Assembly: GCF_031082405.1 (NCBI RefSeq)
Contig: NZ_JAVHJU010000069.1
Span: 186,001 to 250,000 of the forward strand
Length of the DNA: 64,000 nucleotides
Source of the DNA: Amycolatopsis sp. A133
GTDB lineage: Bacteria; Actinomycetota; Actinomycetes; Mycobacteriales; Pseudonocardiaceae
Direction of reading: 5' to 3'
A program made the translations under genes and the position numbers. Shown in pieces: positions 34,440 through 43,680 of this stretch. The notes under the pieces were generated by a model. That model ran no database searches. It had not been told where the DNA came from and saw only the letters and a program-made list of their open reading frames with translations. Within the stretch, counting starts at the first letter, position 1, and every line of letters starts with the position of its first letter.

Positions 34440-34845
34440 GCCGCCGGTTTACGATCCGGGTGCGGATTGGGAGCTGCCAGGGCCTAATGGGATCCCGCGG
34501 GCTGGGTCTTATGGGGGCGGGGTTGCTGGGGGTGCGGGCTTTGAGTACGACGTGGAGACGCTTCGTGAGCTGATGCGTGAGTGGAACGACCTGGCGAACG
34601 AGTTCCGTGACGACCTACAACGCGCGCAACTGATGGCTCAGGCGCAGGCACCGGGACTCGAGTACGCGAGCGAGGGCAACGCCGAGCAAATCCGAACCTC
34701 CGGCCGAGCCTTATTGGTGACGCTCGACGAGCGGGAACGATACTGCCGGACGATGGCCAGAAAATTCGAAGTGGCTCTCGGCAAGTACGCGGCGACCGAG
34801 GACGCACACAGCTCTGCCATCAGGCAGACCGGAGGATCGCTGTGA
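34432..34845 (+). CDS. WXG100-like/ESX-associated small protein
   Basis: This 137-residue protein has a Gly/Pro-rich N-terminus and a helical body with REWNDLANEFRDDLQRAQLM. The W-N-D turn sits between helices, in a position reminiscent of the W-x-G of WXG100-type or related helical-hairpin proteins. The C-terminal helix reads ERERYCRTMARKFEVALGKY. It is followed immediately by a DUF3558 lipoprotein, a PPE-like protein and EspG, an arrangement seen in Pseudonocardiaceae. It is probably a secreted or chaperoned partner of the type VII system. GTG 34432 overlaps the stop of the small upstream ORF. Exact family not certain. Confidence 0.6.
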   Translation: MSEPPVYDPGADWELPGPNGIPRAGSYGGGVAGGAGFEYDVETLRELMREWNDLANEFRDDLQRAQLMAQAQAPGLEYASEGNAEQIRTSGRALLVTLDERERYCRTMARKFEVALGKYAATEDAHSSAIRQTGGSL

Positions 34846-35471
34846 TGCGCGGAATGGCCTTTCTGCTCGGCACATCCCTGCTGGTCTTGACCGCTTGCAC
34901 CGGTCGAACAGACGGCACCGCATTGCCATCGAGCCGGGAGAGCCAGTCGACGACGGCTTCGCCGCCAGATGACACTTTGCCTGGCGCCGGCGTGCCGAAG
35001 GTCGACAACCCGATCGACATCAGCCATTTTCAGCAACTTCCGTGCGACTCTTTGACTCCGGAGCAGAGTAAAGAGCTCCTCGGCCCGGACGTCACGACAA
35101 ATCCTGCTGTCGACGATGAGGCCGGCCCCACTTGCCGGTGGAACGTTCCCGCCGTTTCCCAGGCTGGCGTAGGAGTGACCTACTTCAAGACCACCCGGCT
35201 CGGCCTGACTGGTATTTACCGCGCGAAAGACACCGTATATCCATTCTTCGAGCCGCTTGAGCCAATAGACGGGTACCCGACAGTCGCCTTCGGCCAAATC
35301 GACGAAAGGAGCACGAGAGGGCGCTGCCTGCTCGCGCTCGGCACGAGCGATACTCAGCAAGTCGACATATCGATATCTTTGTCTGAAGCCAAAGTCGGCA
35401 AGAAGGATCCCTGCGCGGCCGCTCACGACGTAGCGGCAAAGGTGCTGGACAATCTTCGGAAGGCGCGCTGA
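34842..35471 (+). CDS. DUF3558 lipoprotein
   Basis: This 209-residue protein has a lipoprotein signal, LLVLTAC lipobox with the Cys near residue 19, then a Ser/Thr-rich linker and a DUF3558-like domain (DISHFQQLPCDSLTPEQSKE, GPTCRWNVP, FGQIDERSTRGRCLLALGTS). Family members are cell-surface proteins of unknown role, common beside ESX accessory genes in Pseudonocardiaceae. The start is GTG 34842 (overlapping the previous stop) or ATG 34845; GGAGG at 34831-34835 serves either. Base composition is visibly less GC-rich than in the neighbours. The stop shares a base with the next ATG (TGATG). Confidence 0.75.
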   Translation: MMRGMAFLLGTSLLVLTACTGRTDGTALPSSRESQSTTASPPDDTLPGAGVPKVDNPIDISHFQQLPCDSLTPEQSKELLGPDVTTNPAVDDEAGPTCRWNVPAVSQAGVGVTYFKTTRLGLTGIYRAKDTVYPFFEPLEPIDGYPTVAFGQIDERSTRGRCLLALGTSDTQQVDISISLSEAKVGKKDPCAAAHDVAAKVLDNLRKAR

Positions 35472-36736
35472 TGGTCACCGAAATGCCGTTGACGGCAGCT
35501 CAGATATACGAACAGGTTACTGGTGGCAATGGCAGCGATTCGCTCGCCGGCGCACAAGAGGGTGCCATCGACTTGACCAATCGGATGGTTGAGCGGGCTC
35601 AGCGGATCAGCGCCCTCCGGGCCAAGACCATGTCCGGCTGGCGGGGCGATGCCGGGGACTCCGCTGCCGATGCCACGCTTCCCCTTGTGCATGCCGCCGC
35701 TGATGATGCTGTTCATCTCAAGAATGCGCAGACCGCTGTTGGGGCTCAGATGGATGCCTTTGGGACCGCCAAACACTCTGTCAAGCCCGTTGCTCCCCAG
35801 CCGCCGGAATTGGGGACCGATGATGTTCTCAATGTCATCACCGGTAAAGGGTGGGATTCCTACCACACCAAAGTTGCCGGGTGGCAGGCTGACAGCCAAG
35901 CCAACATCGATGCCTTCAGCGCCTACCACTCCGCCAGTACCGCCAATGGTGGGCAGATGCCCGCGCGGTACGCGCAACTCGCCGACTCCGGGGCTCCCGG
36001 CTCCCTGACTGACCCCGCCGCCGCCGACCGGACCGATCAGACCGACCGGACGGTCGACTGGAAGACCCAATCCACCGATACCGGCGAGTGGACGCGGAAC
36101 CCGCGGCAAACTCAAGTTCCCTCACAGGACCGGCAGACCGTCCGGCCAGGGCAAACCCAGGTCACTAATCCAGTCACCGACCAGCGCCGGACCCAAGGCA
36201 CTAGCCAGGACCCGGCCCAGAACCACGTAAGGCCCGGAAGCACAAACCCCGACACCACCCACGCCAACAGCTACCTCCCCAAGCCCGCCGCTCAGGGTGG
36301 GTATGAGTTCGGGCCCACCGGGCAGCCTGTCAGCAACCTGCCTGGCAGCGGGACCAACTGGCCCGGCGGTTTCGGACCCGGGACCGGCCCCTACGCCGGC
36401 GGTGGATACCCGACGGGAACCAACCCAGGAACCGGACCCGGCACAGGCACAGGCACAGGCAGCAAACCGAACCCGCCCGGCCCCCGCGCCCCCGGAAGCA
36501 GCACTGGGGCTCGCCTTCCCGAGGAACGGCTTCCCAACCCCGCCCGCGGCTCCGCCGGCCCCCGGGGTGCCAACGGCCTCCCCATGGGCACTCCGATGCC
36601 CGGACGCGGCGGCAAAGAAGAAGACCGCGAAAAGAAAAAAGCGCCCTACCTCCAAAACCCGGACCCCGACGAGACCTTCGGCGGCTTCATCGAGAAACCC
36701 ATGCCCCCGGTCATCGGTGAGAACAAGAAACGATGA
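35471..36736 (+). CDS. PPE-like type VII secretion substrate with Pro/Gly-rich tail
   Basis: This 421-residue protein has a helical N-terminal region (about 1-170; AQIYEQVTGGNGSDSL, ISALRAKTMSGWRGDAGDSA with a W-x-G turn, then long helices). That layout matches PPE/WXG-type substrates secreted as helical hairpins. The remaining 250 residues are Gln/Pro/Gly/Thr-rich and disordered (for example GTGPYAGGGYPTGTNPGTGP). EspG, encoded next (ATGA overlap), is the chaperone that binds PPE proteins in mycobacteria, supporting the assignment. The final residues DETFGGFIEKPMPPVIG look conserved-like and may be an export or interaction tag. No ESX core ATPase is in the window. Confidence 0.68.
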   Translation: MVTEMPLTAAQIYEQVTGGNGSDSLAGAQEGAIDLTNRMVERAQRISALRAKTMSGWRGDAGDSAADATLPLVHAAADDAVHLKNAQTAVGAQMDAFGTAKHSVKPVAPQPPELGTDDVLNVITGKGWDSYHTKVAGWQADSQANIDAFSAYHSASTANGGQMPARYAQLADSGAPGSLTDPAAADRTDQTDRTVDWKTQSTDTGEWTRNPRQTQVPSQDRQTVRPGQTQVTNPVTDQRRTQGTSQDPAQNHVRPGSTNPDTTHANSYLPKPAAQGGYEFGPTGQPVSNLPGSGTNWPGGFGPGTGPYAGGGYPTGTNPGTGPGTGTGTGSKPNPPGPRAPGSSTGARLPEERLPNPARGSAGPRGANGLPMGTPMPGRGGKEEDREKKKAPYLQNPDPDETFGGFIEKPMPPVIGENKKR

Positions 36737-37419
36737 AATCCACCTTCTCGCTGAACACCCTGCTCACCGCCATGCGCAACGTCGGATGCGGCGACCCGCA
36801 CCCCGTCTTCGCCGGCGGCCTCCGCTACGTCCCGCCGTCCGCGAAACAACAAATCACCCGCGAAGCCTTCGAAGAACTCAGCCCCTACGGCTTCACCCAA
36901 GGTGACGGCTTCACCCCCGAATTCGAAGACGTCCTCCACCTCATCGACCAGCCCGCGAAGAAATTCGTCGCCTACGCTCGAAACACCACCGAACAAATCG
37001 GGGTACTCGTAGCCGTCAAGGGCCACTCCAAAGTCAGCGTCGTTTGCCGGGGTGCGCAAGTTGAACTCGCCGGCATCGACGACGCCCACCCCGCCGACGC
37101 CCTCGTGGCCCTTCTGCCCGAATGCCCACCGGCCGCCATCAAGCCCTTCTCGCTGCCGCAAGGGGACTTCCGGGACCCGCCGGCGAGTGACATCTTCGAC
37201 GACGCCCCCGCCCGCAGCCGGGAAGCGCAGGAACTCGACGCCCTCTTCCAGCAACCTCATTACGGCGTGGGGCAGCTCCAAACCGAAGGCAAAACCGTCA
37301 GCTACCTCGATCTGAAAGCCGGCCGCGTCGGGATCGCTGTCGACGACGGTTACATCAGCGTTCTGCCCGGGGAAAACAAGAACCTCAGCCACAAACTGAA
37401 AGCCGCCACCCCCTCATAA
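36733..37419 (+). CDS. EspG family type VII secretion chaperone
   Basis: This 228-residue protein resembles EspG (ESX secretion-associated protein), a cytosolic chaperone that binds the tip of PPE proteins and delivers them to the ESX machinery. Visible features are an N-terminal FSLNTLLTAMRNVGCGDPHP, internal VAYARNTTEQIGVLVAVKG and VQLAGIDDAHPADALVALLP-type beta/alpha repeats, and C-terminal GRVGIAVDDGYISVLPGEN. ATG 36733 overlaps the PPE-like gene stop. The gene ends in a bidirectional hairpin facing nuoN. Pairing with a PPE-like protein implies a dedicated client. Confidence 0.72.
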   Translation: MKSTFSLNTLLTAMRNVGCGDPHPVFAGGLRYVPPSAKQQITREAFEELSPYGFTQGDGFTPEFEDVLHLIDQPAKKFVAYARNTTEQIGVLVAVKGHSKVSVVCRGAQVELAGIDDAHPADALVALLPECPPAAIKPFSLPQGDFRDPPASDIFDDAPARSREAQELDALFQQPHYGVGQLQTEGKTVSYLDLKAGRVGIAVDDGYISVLPGENKNLSHKLKAATPS

Positions 37420-37434
37420 AGAGGGAGTGGCGGC
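37402..37434. terminator. Bidirectional terminator between espG and nuoN
   Basis: GCCGCCAC (37402-37409) pairs with GTGGCGGC (37427-37434), and CCCTC pairs with GAGGG further in, around an ATAAA loop that includes the espG stop. It is followed on the minus strand by TTTCAGTTT. It separates two convergent operons. Confidence 0.7.
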
Positions 37435-37448
37435 CACAAACACAAACG

Positions 37449-39020
37449 TCAGAAAGCGAACCCGCCCGAACCGGCCCAGCCGAGGGCGAAGGCCGGGACC
37501 AAGCCCAGCACCAACGTGACCGCCGTGCCGAGGAAGATCGCCGTTCCCGTGCCGAAACCCGGGACCGACACCGAAGGGCCGTCCGCCGCCGGCTCGGAGA
37601 AGTACATCAACACGATCACCCGGAGGTAGAAGAACGCCGCCACCGCGCTGAACACCAGGGCGATCACCACCAGCGGCGCCATTCCGTCCGACAGCGCCGC
37701 CGAGAACACCACGAACTTGCCCACAAAACCGGACGTCAACGGAATCCCCGCCAACGCCAAGAGCAAGAACGTGAAGACACCCGCCACCAGAGGCGATCGC
37801 TTGGCCAGACCCGCCCACGCCGAGAGGTGCGTCGCCTCGCCCGAGGAATCGCGCACCAGGCTGATCACGCCGAACGCCGCCAGCGTCGTGAAGCCGTACG
37901 CCAGCAGGTAAAACAGCGTGCTCGAGAGGCCGTCCTTAGTCATCGCGATCGCGCCGACCAGCAGGAAGCCCGCGTGGGCGATCGACGAGTACGCCACCAT
38001 GCGCTTGACGTCGGTCTGCGTCAGGCCCAGCACCGCGCCGATCACCATCGAGATGATCGCCACGCCCCAGAGGACCCCGCGCCACTCCCACGAAGTCGAC
38101 GAGAACGCCACCGACAGCACCCGCAGGATCCCGCCGAACGCCGCGACCTTCGTGCACGCCGCCATGAACGCCGTCACCGGCGTCGGGGCTCCCTGGTACA
38201 CGTCCGGGGTCCACGTGTGGAACGGGCCGACCGAACCCTTGAACAGCAGGCCGACCACCAGCAGACCCAGTCCGGCGAACAGCAGCGTGTCCGAGCGGTC
38301 CGAACCGGCCGCGGCGGCCGCGATGTCACCCAGCTTCACCGAGTTCGCGTAGCCGTACAGCAACGCCAGCCCGTACAGGAAGAACGCCGACGAGAACGCT
38401 CCGAGCAGGAAGTACTTGACCGCCGCCTCCTGCGAGAGGAGCCGGCGACGACGCGCGAGGCCGCACATCAGGTACAGCGGCAGCGACAGCACTTCCAGCG
38501 CGATGAACATCGTCAGCAGGTCGTTCGCCGCGGTGAACGCCATCATGCCGCCGAGCGCGAACAACGTCAGCGGGAAGACCTCGGTCTGCATGACCGTCGC
38601 CGTCTGGGCGCGGTCCTGGACCGTGCCCGGGCGGATGCCCGCCTGGGCGACGAGCGCGCCGCCCGGCTCGACCACGCGGTCGGAGATCAGCAGCACCGCG
38701 CCGACCGCCAGCGCCAGCAGCGTGCCCCAGAGGAACAATGCCGGCCGGTCGATCGAGATCGCGCCGCTGAACGTCGTGACGCCGCCGGCGGGCGCGTTGC
38801 CCGTGGCGTAGATGATCAGGCTGACGCCGGCCGCGACGATCGCCGCCAGGCTCAAGCCGACCTGGATGCCGAACCGGGACCGCTTCGCCGCGAACGCCTC
38901 GACCAGCACGCTGACGCACGCCGCGCCGAAGACGATCAGCACCGGCAGCACGGCCGCGTAGTTGACCGACGGCACCTGCACCGGCGGCTCCGGGGCCTGG
39001 GTCAGGAGGATGTCGAGCAC
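37449..39020 (-). CDS. nuoN: NADH-quinone oxidoreductase subunit N
   Basis: This 523-residue membrane subunit of complex I (proton-pumping, antiporter-like) has about fourteen TM helices and conserved segments: FHTWTPDVYQGAPTPVTAFM (Lys/Glu channel helices), VKRMVAYSSIAHAGFLLVG and AGIPLTSGFVGKFVVF. It starts at GTG 39020, 2 bp after the nuoM stop, and is the last gene of the nuo operon. The C-terminal tail is short. It conducts protons across the membrane during NADH oxidation by menaquinone. Confidence 0.95.
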   Translation of the reverse strand: MLDILLTQAPEPPVQVPSVNYAAVLPVLIVFGAACVSVLVEAFAAKRSRFGIQVGLSLAAIVAAGVSLIIYATGNAPAGGVTTFSGAISIDRPALFLWGTLLALAVGAVLLISDRVVEPGGALVAQAGIRPGTVQDRAQTATVMQTEVFPLTLFALGGMMAFTAANDLLTMFIALEVLSLPLYLMCGLARRRRLLSQEAAVKYFLLGAFSSAFFLYGLALLYGYANSVKLGDIAAAAAGSDRSDTLLFAGLGLLVVGLLFKGSVGPFHTWTPDVYQGAPTPVTAFMAACTKVAAFGGILRVLSVAFSSTSWEWRGVLWGVAIISMVIGAVLGLTQTDVKRMVAYSSIAHAGFLLVGAIAMTKDGLSSTLFYLLAYGFTTLAAFGVISLVRDSSGEATHLSAWAGLAKRSPLVAGVFTFLLLALAGIPLTSGFVGKFVVFSAALSDGMAPLVVIALVFSAVAAFFYLRVIVLMYFSEPAADGPSVSVPGFGTGTAIFLGTAVTLVLGLVPAFALGWAGSGGFAF

Positions 39021-39022
39021 CT

Positions 39023-40612
39023 TTACTTGCCTCCCTGGACCGCGGACAGCGTCTGCTGCACCGTCGGGGTGACTGTGTCGAGCACCGGCTTCGGGTAGAA
39101 GCCGAGGACGATGATCAGCACGACCAGCGGCGCGAGGATCGCGATCTCCCGGCCGTTCAGGTCGGTGATGGCCTTCTTCGCGCCCAGTTCCGGCGCGATC
39201 GCCGTGGTTACAGCGCCGCCCGACTCCACGCTGGTCGGGGTGGGAGGCCCCGTCGGGGCCGGTGACAACACAGCATCACCGCGGACCGGCCCCTGGAAGA
39301 CCCGCTGGTAGAGCCACAGGACGTACGCCGCGGCCAGGACCATGCCCACCGTGGCCAGGATCGTGTACACCGGCTGGTCCACGAAGGACCCGATGAGCAC
39401 CAGGAACTCCGAAACGAAGGAGTTGGTGCCCGGCAAGGACAAGGTGGACAGACCGGCGAGGAGGAACAGGCCCGCCAGCAGCGGGGTCACCTTCGCCATG
39501 CCGCCGTAGTCCGAAATGCGAGACGACCCGCCGCGCGCGATCACCAGGCCGATCACCACGATCAGCATGCCCGTCGCCAGGCTGTGGTTGAGCATGTACG
39601 TCGCCGAGCCGACCATCGCCTGCTCGTTGAACGCGAAGATGCCCAGCGAGATGAAGCCGAAGTGCGCGATGGACACGTAGGCGATGAACCGCTTCATGTC
39701 CCGCTGCCCGGCCGCGAGGATCGATCCGTACAGGACGCCGATCACCGAGAGCACCAGCACCAGTGGCGCCAGGGCCTTGCTGGCGTCCGGGAACATCGGC
39801 AGGCAGTAGCGCAGGAACCCGAACGTGCCGACCTTGTCCAGCACGCCGACCAGCAGGACGGCGACGCCGATCGGCGCCTCCCCCGCCGCGTCCGGGAGCC
39901 AGGTGTGGAACGGCACCAGCGGCGCCTTGATCGCAAACGCCAGGAAGAACCCGAGGAACAGCCAGATCTGCGTGGACAGCGGCGCGTCGCGCACCACCGT
40001 CACCAGCGTGGCCCAGTCGAACGTGCCGTGCCCGAGCTTGTCCTTCGCGAGCGAGTACGCCCCGATCGCCGACGCCAGCATGATCAGGCCGCCGAGGAAC
40101 GAGTACAGGAAGAACTTCACCGCCGCGTACTGCCGGTTCGCGCCGCCGTAGCCGCCGATGAGGAAGTACATCGGGATCAGCATGATTTCGAACAGCACGT
40201 AGAACAGGAAGACGTCGGTCGCGGCGAACACGCCGATCGTGAGCGCCTCCTGCAGCAGGATCAGCGACAGGAACCCGCCCGCGCTGCGCCCCGCCGGGAG
40301 CTTGTCCATCGTGCCGAGCCCGCCGACGACGATCGGCACCAGCAGCGCGATCACCGCGATCATGACCAGCGCGATGCCGTCGACGCCGAACGAGATGTGC
40401 ACGCCGAAGCTGGGGATCCAGTCGAAGCTCGACGTCATCTGCAGCCGCGCGCCCGAAGGCGAGTAGCTGAGCCAGAACGGGATCACGAGCAGGAGCTCGA
40501 GGATCGAGAACGCCAGCGCGGCCAGCACCGCGGCGCGGTCGTTCCCCTTGAGGAACGCCAGCACCAGGGAGCCGGCGAGCGGCACCAGGATGAGGATGAG
40601 CAACCAGGTCAT
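39023..40612 (-). CDS. nuoM: NADH-quinone oxidoreductase subunit M
   Basis: This 529-residue antiporter-like subunit has FEIMLIPMYFLIGGYGG (channel Glu), VPFHTWLPDAAGEAPIGVAV, MKRFIAYVSIAHFGFISLGI and GTNSFVSEFLVLIG. It has about fourteen TM helices. Its ATG shares one base with the nuoL stop (TGATG). A Pro/Thr-rich loop near residues 455-485 is longer than usual and probably cytoplasmic. Like L and N it forms part of the distal proton-pumping arm. Confidence 0.95.
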   Translation of the reverse strand: MTWLLILILVPLAGSLVLAFLKGNDRAAVLAALAFSILELLLVIPFWLSYSPSGARLQMTSSFDWIPSFGVHISFGVDGIALVMIAVIALLVPIVVGGLGTMDKLPAGRSAGGFLSLILLQEALTIGVFAATDVFLFYVLFEIMLIPMYFLIGGYGGANRQYAAVKFFLYSFLGGLIMLASAIGAYSLAKDKLGHGTFDWATLVTVVRDAPLSTQIWLFLGFFLAFAIKAPLVPFHTWLPDAAGEAPIGVAVLLVGVLDKVGTFGFLRYCLPMFPDASKALAPLVLVLSVIGVLYGSILAAGQRDMKRFIAYVSIAHFGFISLGIFAFNEQAMVGSATYMLNHSLATGMLIVVIGLVIARGGSSRISDYGGMAKVTPLLAGLFLLAGLSTLSLPGTNSFVSEFLVLIGSFVDQPVYTILATVGMVLAAAYVLWLYQRVFQGPVRGDAVLSPAPTGPPTPTSVESGGAVTTAIAPELGAKKAITDLNGREIAILAPLVVLIIVLGFYPKPVLDTVTPTVQQTLSAVQGGK

Positions 40613-42513
40613 CAGGAGAACCTCACCAGCAGGAGAGCCGCCAGAAGCAGGAACGTGCCGCCCAGCATCGACAGCGCGTAGGACCGGACGAAACCGGTCT
40701 GGAGCCGCCGCAGCCGGCCGGACCCGCCGCCGAGACCGGCGGCCAGGCCGTTGACCGCGCCGTCGACGCCGCGGTTGTCGACGAACACCAGCGCCCGCGA
40801 GAGCCAGGTGCCCGGGCGGGCGACCAGCGTCTCGTTGAGGGCGTTGCCGTACAGGTCCTTGCGCGCCGCCCGGGTCACGAACGAGACCCGCTGGGGCTGC
40901 TCGACCGGGACGTCACGGCGGAAGATCAGGATCGCGATCAGCACGCCCAGCACCGAGAACACGATCGCGGCGGCCGAAATCACCCAGGCGTCGAACGGCG
41001 CGTGGTGCGCTTCCTCCAGTTTGCCGACCGACGGCGTCAGCCAGTCGCTGAAGCGGTGGCCGAGTGCGAAGAACGCGCCCGCGCCGACCGAGCCGATGGC
41101 CAGGACCGCCATCGGGATCCACATGACCGACTTGGACTCGTGCGGGTGGAAGTCCCGCCCATCGCTGGACTTGATGTCCTTCCAGCGCTCCTTGCCGAAG
41201 AACGTCATCACCATCAGGCGGGTCATGTAGAAGGCGGTGAGCCCGGCGCCGAGCAGCGCCGCCCCGCCCATCACCCAGCCGCGCCAGCCGCCCTGGCCGA
41301 ACGCCGCTTCGATGATCGCGTCCTTGGTGAAGAAACCCGACAGCGGCGGGATGCCGATCAGGGCCAGGTAGCCGAGGCCGAAGGTGATGAAGGTGATCGG
41401 CATGTGCTTGCGCAGCCCGCCGAACTTCCGCATGTCGACCTCGTCGTTCATGCCGTGCATGACCGACCCGGCGCCGAGGAACAGCCCGGCCTTGAAGAAG
41501 CCGTGCGCGACCAGGTGCATGATGCCCAGCGCGTACGCGATCGGCCCGAGGCCCACGGCCAGCATCATGTAGCCGATCTGGCTGACCGTGGAGTACGCGA
41601 GGACCTTCTTGATGTCGTCGTACGCACAGCCGATGATGCACCCGAGCAGCAGCGTCACCGTGCCGACCAGCGTGACGATCAGCCGGCCGTCCTCGGTGGC
41701 GTTGAAGATGTCCTTCGAGCGGGCCACCAGGTAGACACCGGCGGTCACCATCGTCGCCGCGTGGATCAGGGCCGAGACCGGGGTCGGGCCCTCCATCGCG
41801 TCCGGGAGCCAGGCCTGCAGCGGGAACTGGCCGGACTTACCGCAGGCGCCCAGCAGGAGCAGGAGCGCCATCGCGGTGATCGCGCCCGGCGAGAACTTGC
41901 CGTCGCCGACCGCCTGGAAGACCTGCGCGTAGCCGGTGGAGCCCGCGTACTTGAACATGATGAAGATGGCCAGCGCGAGCCCGACGTCGCCGACGCGGTT
42001 CATCAGGAACGCCTTCTTCGCCGCGGTGGCGGCGGACGGGCGGCCCTGGTACCAGCCGATGAGCAGGTAGGACGCGAGACCCACGCCTTCCCAGCCCAGG
42101 TACAGCGTCACGAAGCTGTTGCCCAGCACCAGGATCAGCATCGACGCGACGAAGAGGTTCAGGTACGCGAAGAAGCGGTACCGGCCCTCGTCGTCGGCCA
42201 TGTAGCCGATCGAGTAGAAGTGGATCAGCATGCCGACGCCGGTGATGAGCAGCACGAACGTCAGCGACAGCGCGTCGATCCGGAGCCCGAAGTCGATCTG
42301 CAGCGCGCCGGCCGGGATCCACGAGTACAGCTTGGTGTCCGTCGTGGTGCCCGTGTTCGCGGAGAAGAACAGGATCAAGCCGTAGACGAAGGCCAGCGTG
42401 ACGGTGGCCGAGCCGAGCAGATGCCCCCAGGCCTTGGCGCGCTTGCCCGCCAGCAGCAGGATCAGGGCGCCGAGAGCCGGGAAGGCCACCAGCAGCCACG
42501 ATGATGCGGTCAC
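40612..42513 (-). CDS. nuoL: NADH-quinone oxidoreductase subunit L
   Basis: This 633-residue, largest antiporter-like subunit has YLGWEGVGLASYLLIGWYQG (channel Glu), LPDAMEGPTPVSALIHAATM, IKKVLAYSTVSQIGYMMLAV and the long lateral helix region toward the C-terminus (about residues 520-600). It forms the tip of the membrane arm and helps move protons. It starts at ATG 42513, 10 bp after nuoK, and is followed directly by nuoM. The GC-rich tail (VDGAVNGLAAGLGGGSGRLR) matches the actinobacterial form. Confidence 0.96.
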   Translation of the reverse strand: MTASSWLLVAFPALGALILLLAGKRAKAWGHLLGSATVTLAFVYGLILFFSANTGTTTDTKLYSWIPAGALQIDFGLRIDALSLTFVLLITGVGMLIHFYSIGYMADDEGRYRFFAYLNLFVASMLILVLGNSFVTLYLGWEGVGLASYLLIGWYQGRPSAATAAKKAFLMNRVGDVGLALAIFIMFKYAGSTGYAQVFQAVGDGKFSPGAITAMALLLLLGACGKSGQFPLQAWLPDAMEGPTPVSALIHAATMVTAGVYLVARSKDIFNATEDGRLIVTLVGTVTLLLGCIIGCAYDDIKKVLAYSTVSQIGYMMLAVGLGPIAYALGIMHLVAHGFFKAGLFLGAGSVMHGMNDEVDMRKFGGLRKHMPITFITFGLGYLALIGIPPLSGFFTKDAIIEAAFGQGGWRGWVMGGAALLGAGLTAFYMTRLMVMTFFGKERWKDIKSSDGRDFHPHESKSVMWIPMAVLAIGSVGAGAFFALGHRFSDWLTPSVGKLEEAHHAPFDAWVISAAAIVFSVLGVLIAILIFRRDVPVEQPQRVSFVTRAARKDLYGNALNETLVARPGTWLSRALVFVDNRGVDGAVNGLAAGLGGGSGRLRRLQTGFVRSYALSMLGGTFLLLAALLLVRFS

Positions 42514-42523
42514 TCGGTGTCTC

Positions 42524-42823
42524 CTAGTACTTCAGCAGGTTGGTGTCGTCGACCGAGGCCGAGCGCCGGGTGCGGAAGATGGCCATGATGATCGCCAGGC
42601 CGACCACGACCTCGGCGGCCGCGACGACCATGACGAAGAACGCCATGATCTGGCCGTCGAGCCCGCCGTTGATCCGGGCGAAGGTGACCAGCGACAGGTT
42701 CACCGCGTTCAGCATCAGCTCGATGCACATGAACACGACGATCGCGTTGCGCCGCACCAGCACGCCGACCGCGCCGAGCGCGAACAGCAACGCCGACAGC
42801 AGCAGGTAGTACGTCGGGGTCAT
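42524..42823 (-). CDS. nuoK: NADH-quinone oxidoreductase subunit K
   Basis: This 99-residue protein with three TM helices shows the buried acidic residue in VFMCIELMLNAVNL and again in VVAAAEVVVGLAI, both used for proton conduction in the E-channel of complex I. The ATG 42823 overlaps the nuoJ stop (ATGA). Size is as expected for NuoK. It ends with a soluble VDDTNLLKY tail. Confidence 0.95.
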   Translation of the reverse strand: MTPTYYLLLSALLFALGAVGVLVRRNAIVVFMCIELMLNAVNLSLVTFARINGGLDGQIMAFFVMVVAAAEVVVGLAIIMAIFRTRRSASVDDTNLLKY

Positions 42824-43680
42824 GCCTTCTCCCCTTCGGTTTCCGCGCCTTCGGAGCCGACCAGCGCGTGCGCGTCCGGCTTCGGGCCTTCGTCCGCCAC
42901 GAGCTTGCGGTCCTTCGCCAGCTCGATCGCCGAGGTGGACTCGATGATCGCCGACAGCGACTCCGGGGCGATCGTGCCGTCCGGCAGCAGCGCCGGGGTG
43001 GCCACCGAGTTGGCGGTGGCGAAGACACCCGGGCCGGGCAGCGGCGACGGCCGGTCGTGCTCGCCGCGGAAGCGGAGCAGCACCAGTTCCCGCTGCGAGA
43101 GCTTCCCGCCTTTGGCGTGCCGGTCGGTGAAGGCCAGCACCATCGCGCCGATCGCGGCGGTGATGAGCAGCGCCGAGGTCAGCTCGAACGGGAACAGGTA
43201 GTCGGTGAAGATCAGCCGGCCCAGCCCCTTCGGCCCGCCACCGGCCGGGGTGGCCGAGTCGAGCGGGATGGCCGGGGTGACGTTCTCCATGGCCCGGTAG
43301 ATGCCGGTGGCCAGCAGCGCGGCCAGCCCGATGCCGAGCACGGTCGCGGCCAGCCGCTGTCCACGGAGGACTTCGACGACCGAGTCGGAGCTCTCGCGGC
43401 CGACCAGCATCAGCACGAACAGGAACAGCATCATGATCGCGCCGGTGTAGACGATGATCTGCGTGAAGCCGAGGAACGGCGCCGACTGGATCATGTACAG
43501 CGCGCCCAGGCTCAGCATGGTCAGCACCAGCCACAGCGCCGAGTGGACGGCGTTGCGGGAGAAGATCATGCCGAGCGCGCCGAGCAGGGACAGCGGGCCG
43601 AGGATCCAGAACGCGATGGCCTCGCCGGTGGACACACCCGCGGAAGCATTGGGCGCTTGGGCCAGGAGTGCGGCGATCAT
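42820..43680 (-). CDS. nuoJ: NADH-quinone oxidoreductase subunit J
   Basis: This 286-residue membrane subunit has the core of NuoJ (GFTQIIVYTGAIMMLFLFVL, five TM helices) followed by a long soluble C-terminal extension (about residues 190-286) that is common in actinobacteria but absent in E. coli (184 residues). ATG 43680 overlaps the nuoI stop. It lies between K and the hydrophilic arm near the quinone channel. Confidence 0.93.
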   Translation of the reverse strand: MIAALLAQAPNASAGVSTGEAIAFWILGPLSLLGALGMIFSRNAVHSALWLVLTMLSLGALYMIQSAPFLGFTQIIVYTGAIMMLFLFVLMLVGRESSDSVVEVLRGQRLAATVLGIGLAALLATGIYRAMENVTPAIPLDSATPAGGGPKGLGRLIFTDYLFPFELTSALLITAAIGAMVLAFTDRHAKGGKLSQRELVLLRFRGEHDRPSPLPGPGVFATANSVATPALLPDGTIAPESLSAIIESTSAIELAKDRKLVADEGPKPDAHALVGSEGAETEGEKA

